Shown piece after piece: positions 1 to 12,451 of a DNA stretch of 64,000 nucleotides. Origin of the DNA: an unidentified bacterial endosymbiont (GTDB lineage Bacteria > Pseudomonadota > Gammaproteobacteria > Enterobacterales > Enterobacteriaceae). Every line of letters starts with the position of its first letter. Position 1 is the stretch's first letter. Location of the stretch: contig NZ_OU963893.1 in assembly GCF_918797525.1 (NCBI RefSeq), forward strand, positions 4,698,944 to 4,762,943. Direction: 5' to 3'. Made by a program: the position numbers and the translations under genes. The notes below the pieces were generated by a model. The model did not search any database. It was not told the origin of the DNA and worked only from the letters and a program-made list of their open reading frames with translations.

Positions 1-2031
1 TGCGGTGTATTTCACTTCACCACTGACACGATCGCTTCCGGCAAACAGCTCGTTCGACTCATCAGTCGCTTTCCACTGGGTATTCATATCCAGCAGATTC
101 ACGAAGAAGTCGTTACTCAGAACGCCCTCGCGTTCGGTGAACACACCATTCTTACTGCCATCGAAATTCGCACCCAACACACGCAAGCCGCCAATCAGCA
201 CCGTCAGTTCTGGTGCGGTTAGCGTCAGTTGCTGCGCTTTATCAATCAGCAGTGACTCGGTAGTGGAAACATCAACCTGCGCACGGTAGTTGCGGAAGCC
301 ATCAGCAATCGGCTCGAGCAGGTTAAACATCTCGATATCCGTCTGATCTTGTCGAGCATCCACGCGGCCCGGCGTAAACGGCACTGAGACGTAAACACCC
401 GCCGCTTTGGCGGCTTGCTCAACGCCTACCACACCCGCCAGCACGATGATATCGGCCAGAGAGGCTTTATGGGCAGTTTTATAAATGTCTTCCAGCACTG
501 GCAGAGCACGTACAGCCGCTGCGTTGACATCCCAGCTACGCTGTGGTGCCAGCGCCAGACGCGCGCCGTTTGCGCCACCACGCTTGTCACCGCCACGGAA
601 AGTAGACGCTGACGCCCAGGCAACGGACACCAGCTCACTCACGGAAAGACCTGAGGCAGCAATGTCAGCTTTCAGGCTTTCAATATCTGCAGCGCTTGGC
701 TGGAAGAACGGCTGTGGCAGCGGATCTTGCCAGATAAGCTCTTCTTTTGGCACTTCCGGTCCGAGGTAGCGAGACACTGGCCCCATATCGCGGTGAGTCA
801 GTTTGAACCATGCGCGCGCGAACGCTTCGTTGAAAGCCTGAGGGTCGTTCAGGAAGCGGCGAGAAATTTTCTCGAACTCCGGGTCAAAACGCAGCGTCAG
901 GTCGGTGACCAGCATGGTTGGTTTACGTTTTTTCGACGGGTCAAATGGGTCAGGCATAATTTCTGGGGCATCGACAGCTTCAAACTGAATCGCACCGGCC
1001 GGGCTGCGGGTCTGTACCCATTCATACTTGAACAGGTTCTCGAAGAAGTAGTTGCTCCACTGGGTCGGGGTTTGCGACCAGATAACTTCCAGGCCGGAAG
1101 TGATGGCGTCCGCACCTATCCCCGTACCATGCGTACTGGTCCAGCCCAAGCCCTGCGCTTCAATCGGCGAGGCTTCTGGATCGGTGCCAACATGCGTTGC
1201 TTCACCCGCACCGTGGGTTTTACCCAGCGTATGACCGCCCGCAATCAGCGCTACGGTCTCTTCATCGTCCATCCCCATGTTGCCAAAAGTGGCGCGAATA
1301 GCCGCCGCCGCAGACAGCGGTTCACCACTGGCATTTGGCCCTTCCGGGTTCACGTAAATCAGCCCCATTTCGGTAGCCGCCAGCGGGCGTTTCGCCAGCG
1401 CTTCAGGGTCACGATGGGTCAGCCAGGCTTTTTCGTCACCCCAGTTTACGTCCAGATCCGGTTCCCAGACGTCTTCACGCCCGGCACCAAAACCAAAAGT
1501 GCGGAAGCCTGAATTTTCCAGCGCCACGTTCCCCGCGAGAATAAACAGGTCAGCCCAGGAGATTTTTTGCCCATATTTTTGCTTGATGGGCCACAGCAGA
1601 CGGCGAGCTTTATCGAGGCTTACGTTATCAGGCCAGGAGTTCAGCGGCGCAAAGCGCTGTTGGCCACGCCCGGCGCCACCACGTCCGTCAACGGAACGAT
1701 AGGTCCCTGCACCGTGCCAGGCCATACGAATAAACAGGCCCGCATAGCTGCCCCAGTCGGCTGGCCACCACGGTTGAGAGTCGGTTAAAAGTGCTTTCAG
1801 ATCGCCTTTAAGTGCAGAGTAATCAAGCTTGCTAAATTCTTTGCGGTAGTCGAAGTCTTCACCCAAGGGGTTTGAACGCCCGGAATGTTGATTAAGTAGG
1901 TCAATGCGCAGTTGTTTAGGCCACCACTCTTTGCTGCCAGTGCCTGCACCCGCGCTGTGATCGACGCCGCCCTGATGGAACGGACACTTGCCGACCGATG
2001 CGGCTTTATTGGTATCGTCTGACGTGCTCAT
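1..2031 (-). CDS. katG: catalase-peroxidase KatG (3' end outside window)
   Basis: Bifunctional haem catalase-peroxidase that removes hydrogen peroxide in the cytoplasm. The frame reads leftward from ATG at 2031 and stays open to base 1, giving 677 codons of a family that is usually about 726 aa, so roughly 50 C-terminal residues are missing. The distal haem-pocket triad is visible as [10 protein letters not shown] (Arg102, Trp105, His106), and the N-terminal stretch GKCPFHQGG is typical of enterobacterial KatG. It lies downstream of metF on the same strand, as in E. coli. In that family the gene is under OxyR control; I did not locate an OxyR site. No frameshift is seen. Confidence 0.97.
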   Translation of the reverse strand, partial: MSTSDDTNKAASVGKCPFHQGGVDHSAGAGTGSKEWWPKQLRIDLLNQHSGRSNPLGEDFDYRKEFSKLDYSALKGDLKALLTDSQPWWPADWGSYAGLFIRMAWHGAGTYRSVDGRGGAGRGQQRFAPLNSWPDNVSLDKARRLLWPIKQKYGQKISWADLFILAGNVALENSGFRTFGFGAGREDVWEPDLDVNWGDEKAWLTHRDPEALAKRPLAATEMGLIYVNPEGPNASGEPLSAAAAIRATFGNMGMDDEETVALIAGGHTLGKTHGAGEATHVGTDPEASPIEAQGLGWTSTHGTGIGADAITSGLEVIWSQTPTQWSNYFFENLFKYEWVQTRSPAGAIQFEAVDAPEIMPDPFDPSKKRKPTMLVTDLTLRFDPEFEKISRRFLNDPQAFNEAFARAWFKLTHRDMGPVSRYLGPEVPKEELIWQDPLPQPFFQPSAADIESLKADIAASGLSVSELVSVAWASASTFRGGDKRGGANGARLALAPQRSWDVNAAAVRALPVLEDIYKTAHKASLADIIVLAGVVGVEQAAKAAGVYVSVPFTPGRVDARQDQTDIEMFNLLEPIADGFRNYRAQVDVSTTESLLIDKAQQLTLTAPELTVLIGGLRVLGANFDGSKNGVFTEREGVLSNDFFVNLLDMNTQWKATDESNELFAGSDRVSGEVKYTA

Positions 2032-2208
2032 CGCTATGCTCCCTTTATAGTGTTACCGTTACGATATATGCCTTTATTGATAAGGTATAGCTGGGATAAC
2101 CCACAGATTCGATAGTTAATTCCGTTTAATTACACTTTGAAAATATGTGACTTAATCACGGCTTAAGCAGCATTACTGATATGGCAGAAAAATAAAACCC
2201 TTATAAAT

Positions 2209-2238
2209 CAAAAAACCCTCCGAAGAGGGCTTTTTTTG
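2209..2238 (-). terminator. metF rho-independent terminator
   Basis: Stem CCCTC-CGAA-GAGGG flanked by an A-run on one side and a T-run on the other, so it could work in both directions. It abuts the metF stop codon and separates metF from katG. Confidence 0.8.
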
Positions 2239-3132
<894 letters not shown>

Positions 3133-3171
3133 TTACCCCTATCAATCGCGTGTCGTTGTTTGTTGTGTTGT

Positions 3172-3203
3172 GAACTTCTATACGTTTAGACGTCCAGATG
3201 TAA
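3172..3203 (-). promoter_or_regulatory. MetJ operator (met boxes) of metF
   Basis: Four adjoining 8-mers, GAACTTCT-ATACGTTT-AGACGTCC-AGATGTAA, resemble the MetJ consensus AGACGTCT; the third is the best match. They lie about 43-74 bp upstream of the metF start. MetJ with S-adenosylmethionine binds such tandem boxes to repress transcription. Confidence 0.8.
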
Positions 3204-3286
3204 AAATGACGGAAAAGCGCGGTGGCGTCAATAGAAATAATCAACAATAACGGTGAGGGATGTTCAGGCAAGATGAAGGGAGTTCA

Positions 3287-3373
3287 TGTTGGGGGTAAGA
3301 AGGCCCCTCACCCCAGCGGGGAGAGGGAACGATTACCCCTTCACGCCGTTGGTGAGGGCCGGGGTGAGAGAGG
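3287..3373. repeat. GC-rich palindromic intergenic repeat
   Basis: Imperfect inverted repeat pairing CCCCTCACCCCAGCGG-like sequence with GGTGAGGGCCGGGGTGAGAG, lying just past the metL stop. Related CCCTCACCC/GGGTGAGGG palindromes recur at 20053-20100 and 24036-24061, so this looks like a dispersed REP-type element. It may also terminate metL or protect its mRNA end. Confidence 0.6.
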
Positions 3374-3374
3374 G

Positions 3375-5807
3375 TTACAGAAGCTTAGCCAGACGATTGA
3401 TATCAGACTGGATCGCCCCGGCGGTCACATCGCGCCCCGCGCCCGGGCCACGGATCACCAGCGGGTTATCGCGATACCAGCGGCTTTCGATAGCGAAGAC
3501 GTTGTCGCACGGCAGCAGCGCCGCCAGCGGATGTTCAGGACGTACCGCTTCCACACCGACGCGTGCTTTACCGTTCGCTTCAAAACGCGCTACGTAACGC
3601 AGCACCAGACCCATCTCGTTTGCCGCTTCCAGACGTTGCACCATCTGCTCATTCAGCTCGTCGCCGTTCTCAAAAAAGTGATCGACAGATCCCTCTTCAC
3701 AGCCCGCAGGCACCAGCGACTCCACGCGAACCTGTCCGGGTTCGATGTCGTAGCCCGCTTCACGCGCCAGGATCACCAGCTTGCGCATGACGTCTTTACC
3801 GGCGAGGTCAACGCGCGGATCCGGCTCGGTTAAGCCCTGCTGCCACGCCTGATCGACAAGGTCAGTGAACGGGACTGTGCCATCAAACTGCAGGAACAGC
3901 CACGAGAGCGTACCGGAGAAGATCCCACTCAGCGCCAGAATGCTGTCGCCGCTTTCAATTAAATCGCGCACGGTATGGTTAACTGGCAGTCCTGCGCCTA
4001 CGGTGGCGTTATAGAGCCAGTGACGACCGGTTTTCTCAAACGCGTCGTGGATCTGGCGGTATGTGTCGGTGCTGCTCGCACCCGCCAGCTTATTGGCGCT
4101 GATCACATGGAAACCGTGGCTGGCGAAATCGAGGTACTGGTCGGCGAGCTGCTCACTTGCCGTCACGTCCAGCACCACCAGGTCATCGTATGGGTGGGCG
4201 CGCATCCACAGGAACAGCGACTCTTCATCCTGTTCTACCGCTTCATCGTTAAAGAAGGCCAGCGCACGGCTGGCGTCCAGCCCTTCGTAATTTAGCAGGC
4301 TGCGCCAGCTATCCACTACGCCTGCAAGAATAAACTCAAACCCGGTACGCGCCGAAAGCGTCTCTTGTTCGCGCGCAAACAGTTCCAGCCAGCGGGAACC
4401 GATGTTGCCTTTTCCGAACAGCACCAGACCAATACGTTTTTCCGCGCGGAACAACGTCGTGTGCAGGCCCTGAATCAGGCTCTCGGTTGGCCCTTTACGC
4501 AGCACGGCGACCAGGCTAATGCCCTCTTCCGACTGCCAGGTAAATTCAACCGGCTGGCCCTTTAACTGCTGCCAGAACCGGTGGCAGTGAAGCGGATTTC
4601 GGGTAACGCCCGCGCCCACCATTGCCACCAGTGCCAACCCCTGACGCAGGCGAAGCTCGCCCGGAAGGCCCGCTTCATCAAGAATTTTTAGCGCGCTGTC
4701 CGCCACTTCGGCGGTGTAGCAGAATTGCAGTAACTGGCGGTCATTGTGCACGCCTACGGCCAGGGGGCGAATCTGAGCACGTTTGAGGATCAGGTCGATG
4801 TCTTTGTGCGCCAGCTTGAAGTCCAGGCCCGCAGGGACCTGGAACTCGATTAAACAGATGTCGTCGTGGCTGGTCACAATCCGCGCTCCGGTCCCGGAGG
4901 CCAGCACGCGTTCAATACGGGTAGAGCCTTGATCCGGGGTATAGCTGCAGCGCAGCTGCAGGTCGATATCGCTACCGGAAACCGGCTGCAGGGTACGGGC
5001 GTGCAGGACCGGTGCCGCCAGACGCGCCAGCTCACTGGCTTCGTCCAGACGTAGCAGCGGCAGCAGGCAGGCATCTTTCACCTTACGTGGGTCAGCGCTG
5101 TAAACCCCGGCCACATCGCTCCAGATGGTGACGCGGGAAACGCCTGCCAGCGCCCCGATTTGCGTTGCGGAGTAGTCAGAGCCGTTACGCCCCAGCAGCA
5201 CCGTTTCGCCCGCATTACTGCGGCTGATAAATCCAGTAACGACTATGCGCTTGCCGGGATGTTGCACCAGCAGTTGTTGCAGCAGCGGGTAAGACAGGCC
5301 TTCATCTACCTGCGGCTGAGCGGCGCGCTCGGCACGCAGAAAATCACGCGCGTCGAGCCAGGCGGCTTCAACGCCCAGATGCTGTAAAACGGCGGCCATC
5401 AGACGCGCGGACCACACTTCCCCATGGCCCACCACTTCCGCGTACACCGCATCGGTTATCCCACTATCCAGCAGGGCCGCCAGTCGCTCAAGGTCGTTCG
5501 TAAAGGCGCTAATCAGCCCATCCGCTACGTCTGCTGGCAGCAAGCCAGCAATCAGCTCGCCCTGGTAGCGGCGTAAAGACTGTTGCACCTGATGCGCAGA
5601 AAGGCGATCGGTCTGGCTCAGTTTCAGCCAGCTAATCAACTGGTTGGTGGTGCTGCCCGCCGCAGAGACAACCATCATGTCACCCGGCTGTGAATATTCC
5701 GTCATGATCCCTGCGACACGCAGGTAACACTTCACATCAGCAAGACTACTACCACCAAACTTGTGCAGTTGACGACCCTTCGCCCCTGCCTGCGCTATCA
5801 CACTCAT
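3375..5807 (-). CDS. metL: bifunctional aspartokinase II / homoserine dehydrogenase II
   Basis: Catalyses the first and third steps of the aspartate pathway toward methionine. The N-terminal kinase starts with the KFGGSSLADVKCYLRV motif, an ACT-like regulatory middle follows, and the C-terminal dehydrogenase carries the NAD(P)-binding VLFGKGNIGSRWLELF near residue 465. I chose ATG 5807 (810 aa, as in E. coli) over the in-frame GTG two codons earlier, which overlaps the metB stop. The metB TGA lies 2 bp upstream, so the two genes form one operon under the met boxes before metB. Confidence 0.97.
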   Translation of the reverse strand: MSVIAQAGAKGRQLHKFGGSSLADVKCYLRVAGIMTEYSQPGDMMVVSAAGSTTNQLISWLKLSQTDRLSAHQVQQSLRRYQGELIAGLLPADVADGLISAFTNDLERLAALLDSGITDAVYAEVVGHGEVWSARLMAAVLQHLGVEAAWLDARDFLRAERAAQPQVDEGLSYPLLQQLLVQHPGKRIVVTGFISRSNAGETVLLGRNGSDYSATQIGALAGVSRVTIWSDVAGVYSADPRKVKDACLLPLLRLDEASELARLAAPVLHARTLQPVSGSDIDLQLRCSYTPDQGSTRIERVLASGTGARIVTSHDDICLIEFQVPAGLDFKLAHKDIDLILKRAQIRPLAVGVHNDRQLLQFCYTAEVADSALKILDEAGLPGELRLRQGLALVAMVGAGVTRNPLHCHRFWQQLKGQPVEFTWQSEEGISLVAVLRKGPTESLIQGLHTTLFRAEKRIGLVLFGKGNIGSRWLELFAREQETLSARTGFEFILAGVVDSWRSLLNYEGLDASRALAFFNDEAVEQDEESLFLWMRAHPYDDLVVLDVTASEQLADQYLDFASHGFHVISANKLAGASSTDTYRQIHDAFEKTGRHWLYNATVGAGLPVNHTVRDLIESGDSILALSGIFSGTLSWLFLQFDGTVPFTDLVDQAWQQGLTEPDPRVDLAGKDVMRKLVILAREAGYDIEPGQVRVESLVPAGCEEGSVDHFFENGDELNEQMVQRLEAANEMGLVLRYVARFEANGKARVGVEAVRPEHPLAALLPCDNVFAIESRWYRDNPLVIRGPGAGRDVTAGAIQSDINRLAKLL

Positions 5808-5809
5808 GA

Positions 5810-6970
5810 TCACCCCTTGGCTGCAACCTGGAAGCCATTTTCCAGATCGGCAATTAAATCTTCAGAATCTTCAATACCGGTCGAAATACGCAGCAGCATC
5901 TCAGAAATACCGGCGGCGGCACGTGCTTCTGGTGCCATACCTGCGTGCGTCATGGTCGCGGCGTGGGAGATTAAGCTCTCAACCCCACCTAAAGATTCCG
6001 CCAGCGTAAACAATGACAGCCCGCTCAGGAAGCGACGCAGCGTCTGCTCGTCACCGTCCAGTTCAAAACTTAACATCGCGCCAAATCCTTTTTGTTGACG
6101 CGCGGCTATCTCGTGTCCCTGGTTTTCCGGCAGCGACGGGTGATAAAGCTTCTTCACCAGCGGCTGCGTTTTCAGGAAATCGACAATCGCCTGGGCATTG
6201 CGCTGCGCAACGTCCATGCGCGGCGACAGCGTACGAATGCCGCGTAACAGCAAATAGCTGTCAAAGGCGCTGGCGGTAACGCCAATGTTATTGGCCCACC
6301 ATGCCAGTTCCGTGACAACGTCGGGATCTTTTGCAATCACCACGCCTGCTACCACGTCAGAATGGCCGTTCAGATATTTAGTGCATGAATGCAATACCAG
6401 ATCTGCACCCAGCGCCAGCGGGTTCTGAAGGGCCGGACTGAGAAATGTATTATCCACTACACTTATCGCTCCCGCATCCCTTGCGAGCTGACAAATTTTC
6501 GCAATATCCACAACGCGCAGCAATGGATTGCCTGGACTTTCCACCAGCACCAACTTCGGCTGCTCTGCAAGCGCCTTTTTTAGCGCCTGTTCGTCGTTTT
6601 GATCAACAAACAGCACGCGATAATAACCGCGTTTAGCCAGACTATCGAACAGACGATAGCTGCCGCCGTAGCAGTCATGCGGCGCAACCAGCAGATCGCC
6701 AGGTTTCAGGAACACGGTCGTGACCAGGTGAATCGCCGACATTCCGGTATTGGTCAGTACCGCGCCTGCGCCACCCTCCAGCTCCGCCAGCGCGCGTTGG
6801 GTCACGTCACGCGTAGGGTTGCCACGACGCGAGTAATCATGCGCGCGGGGTTCATTAAAGCCGGTGAAATTATAGGTACTGGAAAGATGAATCGGCGGAA
6901 CAACGCAGCCGTATTGCTCGTCATCATTCAATCCGCTACGCACTGCGATGGTGGCCTGTTTACGCGTCAT
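5810..6970 (-). CDS. metB: cystathionine gamma-synthase
   Basis: PLP enzyme that joins O-succinylhomoserine and cysteine to make cystathionine in methionine synthesis. At 386 aa it has full family length. The PLP lysine sits in HSCTKYLNGHSD (about residue 198) and the substrate/PLP segments SRRGNPTRD and NTGMSAIHL are present. It is the first gene of the metBL operon and is divergent from metJ, sharing a 276-bp control region with tandem met boxes. Confidence 0.98.
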   Translation of the reverse strand: MTRKQATIAVRSGLNDDEQYGCVVPPIHLSSTYNFTGFNEPRAHDYSRRGNPTRDVTQRALAELEGGAGAVLTNTGMSAIHLVTTVFLKPGDLLVAPHDCYGGSYRLFDSLAKRGYYRVLFVDQNDEQALKKALAEQPKLVLVESPGNPLLRVVDIAKICQLARDAGAISVVDNTFLSPALQNPLALGADLVLHSCTKYLNGHSDVVAGVVIAKDPDVVTELAWWANNIGVTASAFDSYLLLRGIRTLSPRMDVAQRNAQAIVDFLKTQPLVKKLYHPSLPENQGHEIAARQQKGFGAMLSFELDGDEQTLRRFLSGLSLFTLAESLGGVESLISHAATMTHAGMAPEARAAAGISEMLLRISTGIEDSEDLIADLENGFQVAAKG

Positions 6971-7023
6971 GGTGAGGGCTTCCTGGCGATGTAGGTGAAA
7001 AGTCAGGCACCAGAGTAAACATT

Positions 7024-7071
7024 GAAGCTATGGACGTCAATACATCTGGACATCTAAACTTCTTTGCGTAT
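7024..7071. promoter_or_regulatory. MetJ operator between metB and metJ
   Basis: At least five consecutive 8-bp boxes (GGACGTCA, ATACATCT, GGACATCT, AAACTTCT, TTGCGTAT) resemble AGACGTCT. This matches the known autoregulated divergent metJ/metBL control region of enterobacteria. Confidence 0.85.
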
Positions 7072-7246
7072 AGATTGAGCAATGCGCAAATAGCCGTTAA
7101 AATTATATGCTTTAGTGCACGCTGCAGCGGCAATATCCGTGCCTCGGTATCGTCTCTACGGTAAACTACGTAAGATTACGGTTCAAAATCGACGGTTACA
7201 GGTTTTGCACCTTTAGATTAATGACTGAGAGGATTAAAGGTATCTC

Positions 7247-7564
7247 ATGGCTGAATGGAGCGGCGAATATATCAGTCCATACGCTGAGCACGGTAAGAAG
7301 AGTGAACAAGTAAAAAAAATTACGGTTTCCATTCCTCTGAAGGTGTTGAAGATCCTCACCGATGAACGCACGCGTCGTCAGGTGAACAACCTGCGTCACG
7401 CAACCAACAGCGAGTTGCTTTGCGAAGCGTTCCTGCACGCGTTTACCGGCCAACCGTTGCCTAACGATGAAGATCTGCGCAAAGAGCGTAGTGATGAAAT
7501 TCCGGAAGAGGCGAAAGTAATCATGCGTGAGCTGGGTATCGATCCGGACACGTGGGAATATTAA
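7247..7564 (+). CDS. metJ: methionine repressor MetJ
   Basis: Ribbon-helix-helix dimer that, with S-adenosylmethionine as corepressor, represses the met regulon. At 105 aa it has the length of the E. coli protein. The DNA-contacting beta strand [18 protein letters not shown] (residues 22-39) and the helix [18 protein letters not shown] are conserved. A GAGG ribosome site precedes ATG. It is divergent from metB and followed by a strong terminator. Confidence 0.98.
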   Translation: MAEWSGEYISPYAEHGKKSEQVKKITVSIPLKVLKILTDERTRRQVNNLRHATNSELLCEAFLHAFTGQPLPNDEDLRKERSDEIPEEAKVIMRELGIDPDTWEY

Positions 7565-7577
7565 CGCTGCGATGCGA

Positions 7578-7610
7578 TCCCGCTGAGTTTACTCAGCGGG
7601 ATGGTTTCTT
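7578..7610. terminator. metJ terminator
   Basis: Nine-base stem CCCGCTGAG/CTCAGCGGG with loop TTTA, followed by a weak T stretch. It sits between the convergent metJ and porin genes. Confidence 0.75.
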
Positions 7611-8289
7611 AAAAGTTGTAGCCTAAACCCACGCGCAGACGCGTCTGTCGGTCATCGCTGGTGGCGGTGTTATAGCCGGAAGAGACGTTCCCCACTTCGA
7701 CAAAGGGGATCCAGGCGTTGATGTTGTAAGCCACGCGGAAGTTATATTCGTAATCTTCTTTTTTGTTGTTATACAGGTTTTCGTTATCGGCGATTTTATA
7801 AATCCCGTTGAGTTCAAACATCCAGTTATCGATATTATAACCTAGCCACATTTCCGGACGATAAACCATACGATCGTCTTTTCCGTCCGCATTGCGGCGG
7901 GTGTATTCTGTCCGGTAACGGAACGCGGTCCACCAGCTGTCATTAATATTATATTGTACGCGCAGGTAAGGTTTATAAATAGCCATGTCATCGCCCATTT
8001 CCACGGCGACACCCGGTTGCCATATAAATCCCTGCCAGGTGAACTGGTAGCTGGCGGTATATTCATTGCTGTTACTTTCCATATTATTAAGCGCGTCGTT
8101 TGACTGCTTTTCATCAGAGCGCGATACCGCCTCCACTGCCACACCAAAGCCGGTGCCGAAGCGGTGTGACATGTACACACGGTCGTAGTTACGTCCGTCG
8201 TCATAATACTCGTGTCGATAATCAACGTATCCTGCCTGCGCCGCACAGGAGAGTAATGGCAGCACAAATAAGAATTTTTTCATTTTCAT
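7609..8289 (-). CDS. KdgM-family oligogalacturonate/oligosaccharide porin
   Basis: Predicted small monomeric outer-membrane channel of the KdgM/NanC/OmpL family, which takes up acidic oligosaccharides. Signal peptide MKMKKFLFVLPLLSCAAQAG is followed by GYVDYRHEY, the typical N-terminus of the mature protein. Alternating aromatic beta strands continue to a C-terminal Phe (RLRVGLGYNF), the outer-membrane assembly signal; 226 aa is usual for the family. An AGGGA ribosome site lies before ATG 8289. It is not in this place in E. coli K-12, where yiiX lies between metJ and rpmE. The exact substrate cannot be read from sequence. Confidence 0.88.
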   Translation of the reverse strand: MKMKKFLFVLPLLSCAAQAGYVDYRHEYYDDGRNYDRVYMSHRFGTGFGVAVEAVSRSDEKQSNDALNNMESNSNEYTASYQFTWQGFIWQPGVAVEMGDDMAIYKPYLRVQYNINDSWWTAFRYRTEYTRRNADGKDDRMVYRPEMWLGYNIDNWMFELNGIYKIADNENLYNNKKEDYEYNFRVAYNINAWIPFVEVGNVSSGYNTATSDDRQTRLRVGLGYNF

Positions 8290-8572
8290 ACTATTTCCCT
8301 CGAAATAAACACGCCCTGAAAGCCAATGCAGTTAAACTGGCGAATAAGAATGTATGTCGAGCGCAGTGTAATTTTACGAAATGAGGGAAACCTTTTATTC
8401 TTTGACACAAAAAGAAAAACTGTGGCAAAGAATTCAAGAAAATGAAGATACAGTTCACTTTCCGTTAAAGAATACACCAGGCAAATATATTAATGACATC
8501 TGTGATACATCATTCATATATAATGCGTATATAATGTGAGGATTTATACAGGAAAAATATAACAGACGCAAA
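8290..8572. promoter_or_regulatory. AT-rich control region upstream of the porin gene
   Basis: About 280 bp of AT-rich DNA between the porin start and the rpmE terminator. It holds TGTGATACATCATTCA around 8500, a partial match to a CRP site (TGTGA-N6-TCACA), and TATA-rich stretches. I saw no convincing KdgR box. Confidence 0.35.
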
Positions 8573-8599
8573 AAAACCGCCCGGAGGCGGTTTCTTCTG
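8573..8599 (-). terminator. rpmE terminator
   Basis: Stem ACCGCC/GGCGGT with an A-run (T-run on the minus strand), directly downstream of the rpmE stop. Confidence 0.8.
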
Positions 8600-8604
8600 G
8601 ATGC

Positions 8605-8817
8605 TTATTTAGCGCCCGGGATGCTGAAACGCTTGTTGAAGCGGTCCACACGGCCACCGGTTGCAACGTCACGCTGCTTACCAGTGTAGAACGGGTGGCA
8701 TTTGCCGCACACGTCCAGGTTCAGATCGTGACCCACGGTGGAGCGGATCTGGATAGAGTTACCGCAAGAACAGTTTGCAGTAATCATGTCGTATTTCGGG
8801 TGAATATCTTTTTTCAT
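8605..8817 (-). CDS. rpmE: 50S ribosomal protein L31 (zinc form)
   Basis: Large-subunit protein of the central protuberance that bridges to the small subunit. At 70 aa it has the E. coli length. The zinc-binding cysteines are visible in ANCSCGN and [13 protein letters not shown], so this is the C+ zinc-containing paralogue and not YkgM type. It stands alone, divergent from priA across 200 bp. Confidence 0.97.
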   Translation of the reverse strand: MKKDIHPKYDMITANCSCGNSIQIRSTVGHDLNLDVCGKCHPFYTGKQRDVATGGRVDRFNKRFSIPGAK

Positions 8818-9017
8818 GGGAGAACCTCAGTTAAGGCCGCGTCGCTCTTCCAGCCCTAACGCCAGACACCACGCGATGTTGAATGTAAGTTCTTTGGCGT
8901 AAAATACACCAAAGGCGGCGAATCATACAGAATTTAACCAGCCTATGCAAACAGATCCGCACGCCGCTTTCACTAATGTGTATACTAACGCGCCACTTTT
9001 CAAGTCAGGAAGATTAG

Positions 9018-11213
<2,196 letters not shown>

Positions 11214-11332
11214 AGGCGGATCGAAAAATTGAATATTGTTCACATTTTTTATGAAAATTCTGTAACCGCTTCCATTAACTATCTGTAAAAATGGTGTAGT
11301 CACAAGTTCGGTGTTCAGGCGAGGAGAAGACG

Positions 11333-12358
11333 TTGAAGTCCAGGAAAGAGGTTGCTACGGCGACCATGAAAGACGTTGCCGAGAAAGCACAAGTTTCAAC
11401 GGCAACCGTGTCCCGCGCGCTGATGAACCCGGATAAAGTCTCCCAGGCGACTCGTAATCGTGTGGAACAAGCCGCGCTTGAAGTGGGTTATTACCCGCAG
11501 GCGATGGGGCGTAACGTGAAGCGTAATGAATCACGTACTATCCTGGTGATTGTGCCGGACATTTGCGATCCCTTCTTCAGCGAGATTATTCGCGGTATCG
11601 AAATCACGGCTGCCGAACAGGGTTACCTGGTGCTGATTGGCGACTGCGCCCACCAGAACCAGCAAGAAAAAACCTTTATCGATCTCATTATTACCAAACA
11701 GATCGACGGCATGCTGTTGCTCGGTTCTCGTCTGCCGTTTGATGCCAGCATTGAAGAGCAACGCAATTTACCACCGATGGTAATGGCCAACGAGTTCGCG
11801 CCAGAGCTGGAGCTGCCGACGGTGCATATCGATAACCTGACCGCCGCGTTCAACGCCGTAAACTATCTTCAGGAACTGGGGCATAAACGCATTGGCTGTA
11901 TTGCCGGGCCGGAAGAGATGCCGCTGTGCCATTACCGGCTGCAAGGCTACGTGCAGGCGCTACGCCGCACTGGCGCCACCGTCGACCCGCACTACATTGC
12001 ACGCGGTGATTTTACTTTTGAAGCCGGCGCGCAGGCGATGGAGAAACTTCTGGCGCTGTCTGAACCGCCTACTGCGGTGTTCTGTCACAGCGATGTCATG
12101 GCGCTGGGCGCACTCTCCTGTGCCAAACGCCGTGGTTTGCGCGTACCGAAAGACCTGTCTATTATTGGCTTCGATAATATTTCTCTCTCGGAATTTTGCG
12201 ATCCACCGCTCTCGACCGTGGCGCAACCCCGCTACCAAATTGGCCGTGAAGCCATGCTTTTACTGCTGGATCAGCTGCACGGTCAAACAGTTAGTAGCGG
12301 TTCACGGTTACTGGACTGCGAATTGATTGTGCGCGGCTCGACTCAGGCGTTGACTTAA
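11333..12358 (+). CDS. cytR: LacI-family regulator CytR
   Basis: Represses nucleoside uptake and catabolism genes together with CRP, with cytidine as inducer. At 341 aa it equals E. coli CytR. The N-terminal helix-turn-helix ATMKDVAEKAQVSTATVSRA and hinge are followed by a periplasmic-binding-like effector domain (ILVIVPDICDPFFSEIIRG onward). The start codon is TTG, supported by GAGGAGAAG just upstream. A TGTTCACA half-site resembling CRP DNA lies about 90 bp before it. Confidence 0.97.
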   Translation: MKSRKEVATATMKDVAEKAQVSTATVSRALMNPDKVSQATRNRVEQAALEVGYYPQAMGRNVKRNESRTILVIVPDICDPFFSEIIRGIEITAAEQGYLVLIGDCAHQNQQEKTFIDLIITKQIDGMLLLGSRLPFDASIEEQRNLPPMVMANEFAPELELPTVHIDNLTAAFNAVNYLQELGHKRIGCIAGPEEMPLCHYRLQGYVQALRRTGATVDPHYIARGDFTFEAGAQAMEKLLALSEPPTAVFCHSDVMALGALSCAKRRGLRVPKDLSIIGFDNISLSEFCDPPLSTVAQPRYQIGREAMLLLLDQLHGQTVSSGSRLLDCELIVRGSTQALT

Positions 12359-12391
12359 CGTAGACGTCTTTAGGACACCCTTATCTGGTCA

Positions 12392-12426
12392 AAGCCCCGC
12401 CGCTTAAGTAACATGGCGGGCTGACG
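12392..12426. terminator. hairpin after cytR
   Basis: Imperfect GC-rich stem (AGCCCCGCCGC paired with ATGGCGGGCT) in the 93-bp gap between cytR and ftsN. No clear T-run follows, so it may be a weak terminator or an mRNA end structure. Confidence 0.45.
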
Positions 12427-12451
12427 AACGAATAAATACAGCGAAACGATA

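Noticed and set aside
727..1512. Rightward 261-codon open frame opposite katG
   Set aside because: It is antisense to the clear katG frame, and its Arg/Phe-rich product looks like a shadow of katG codon bias.
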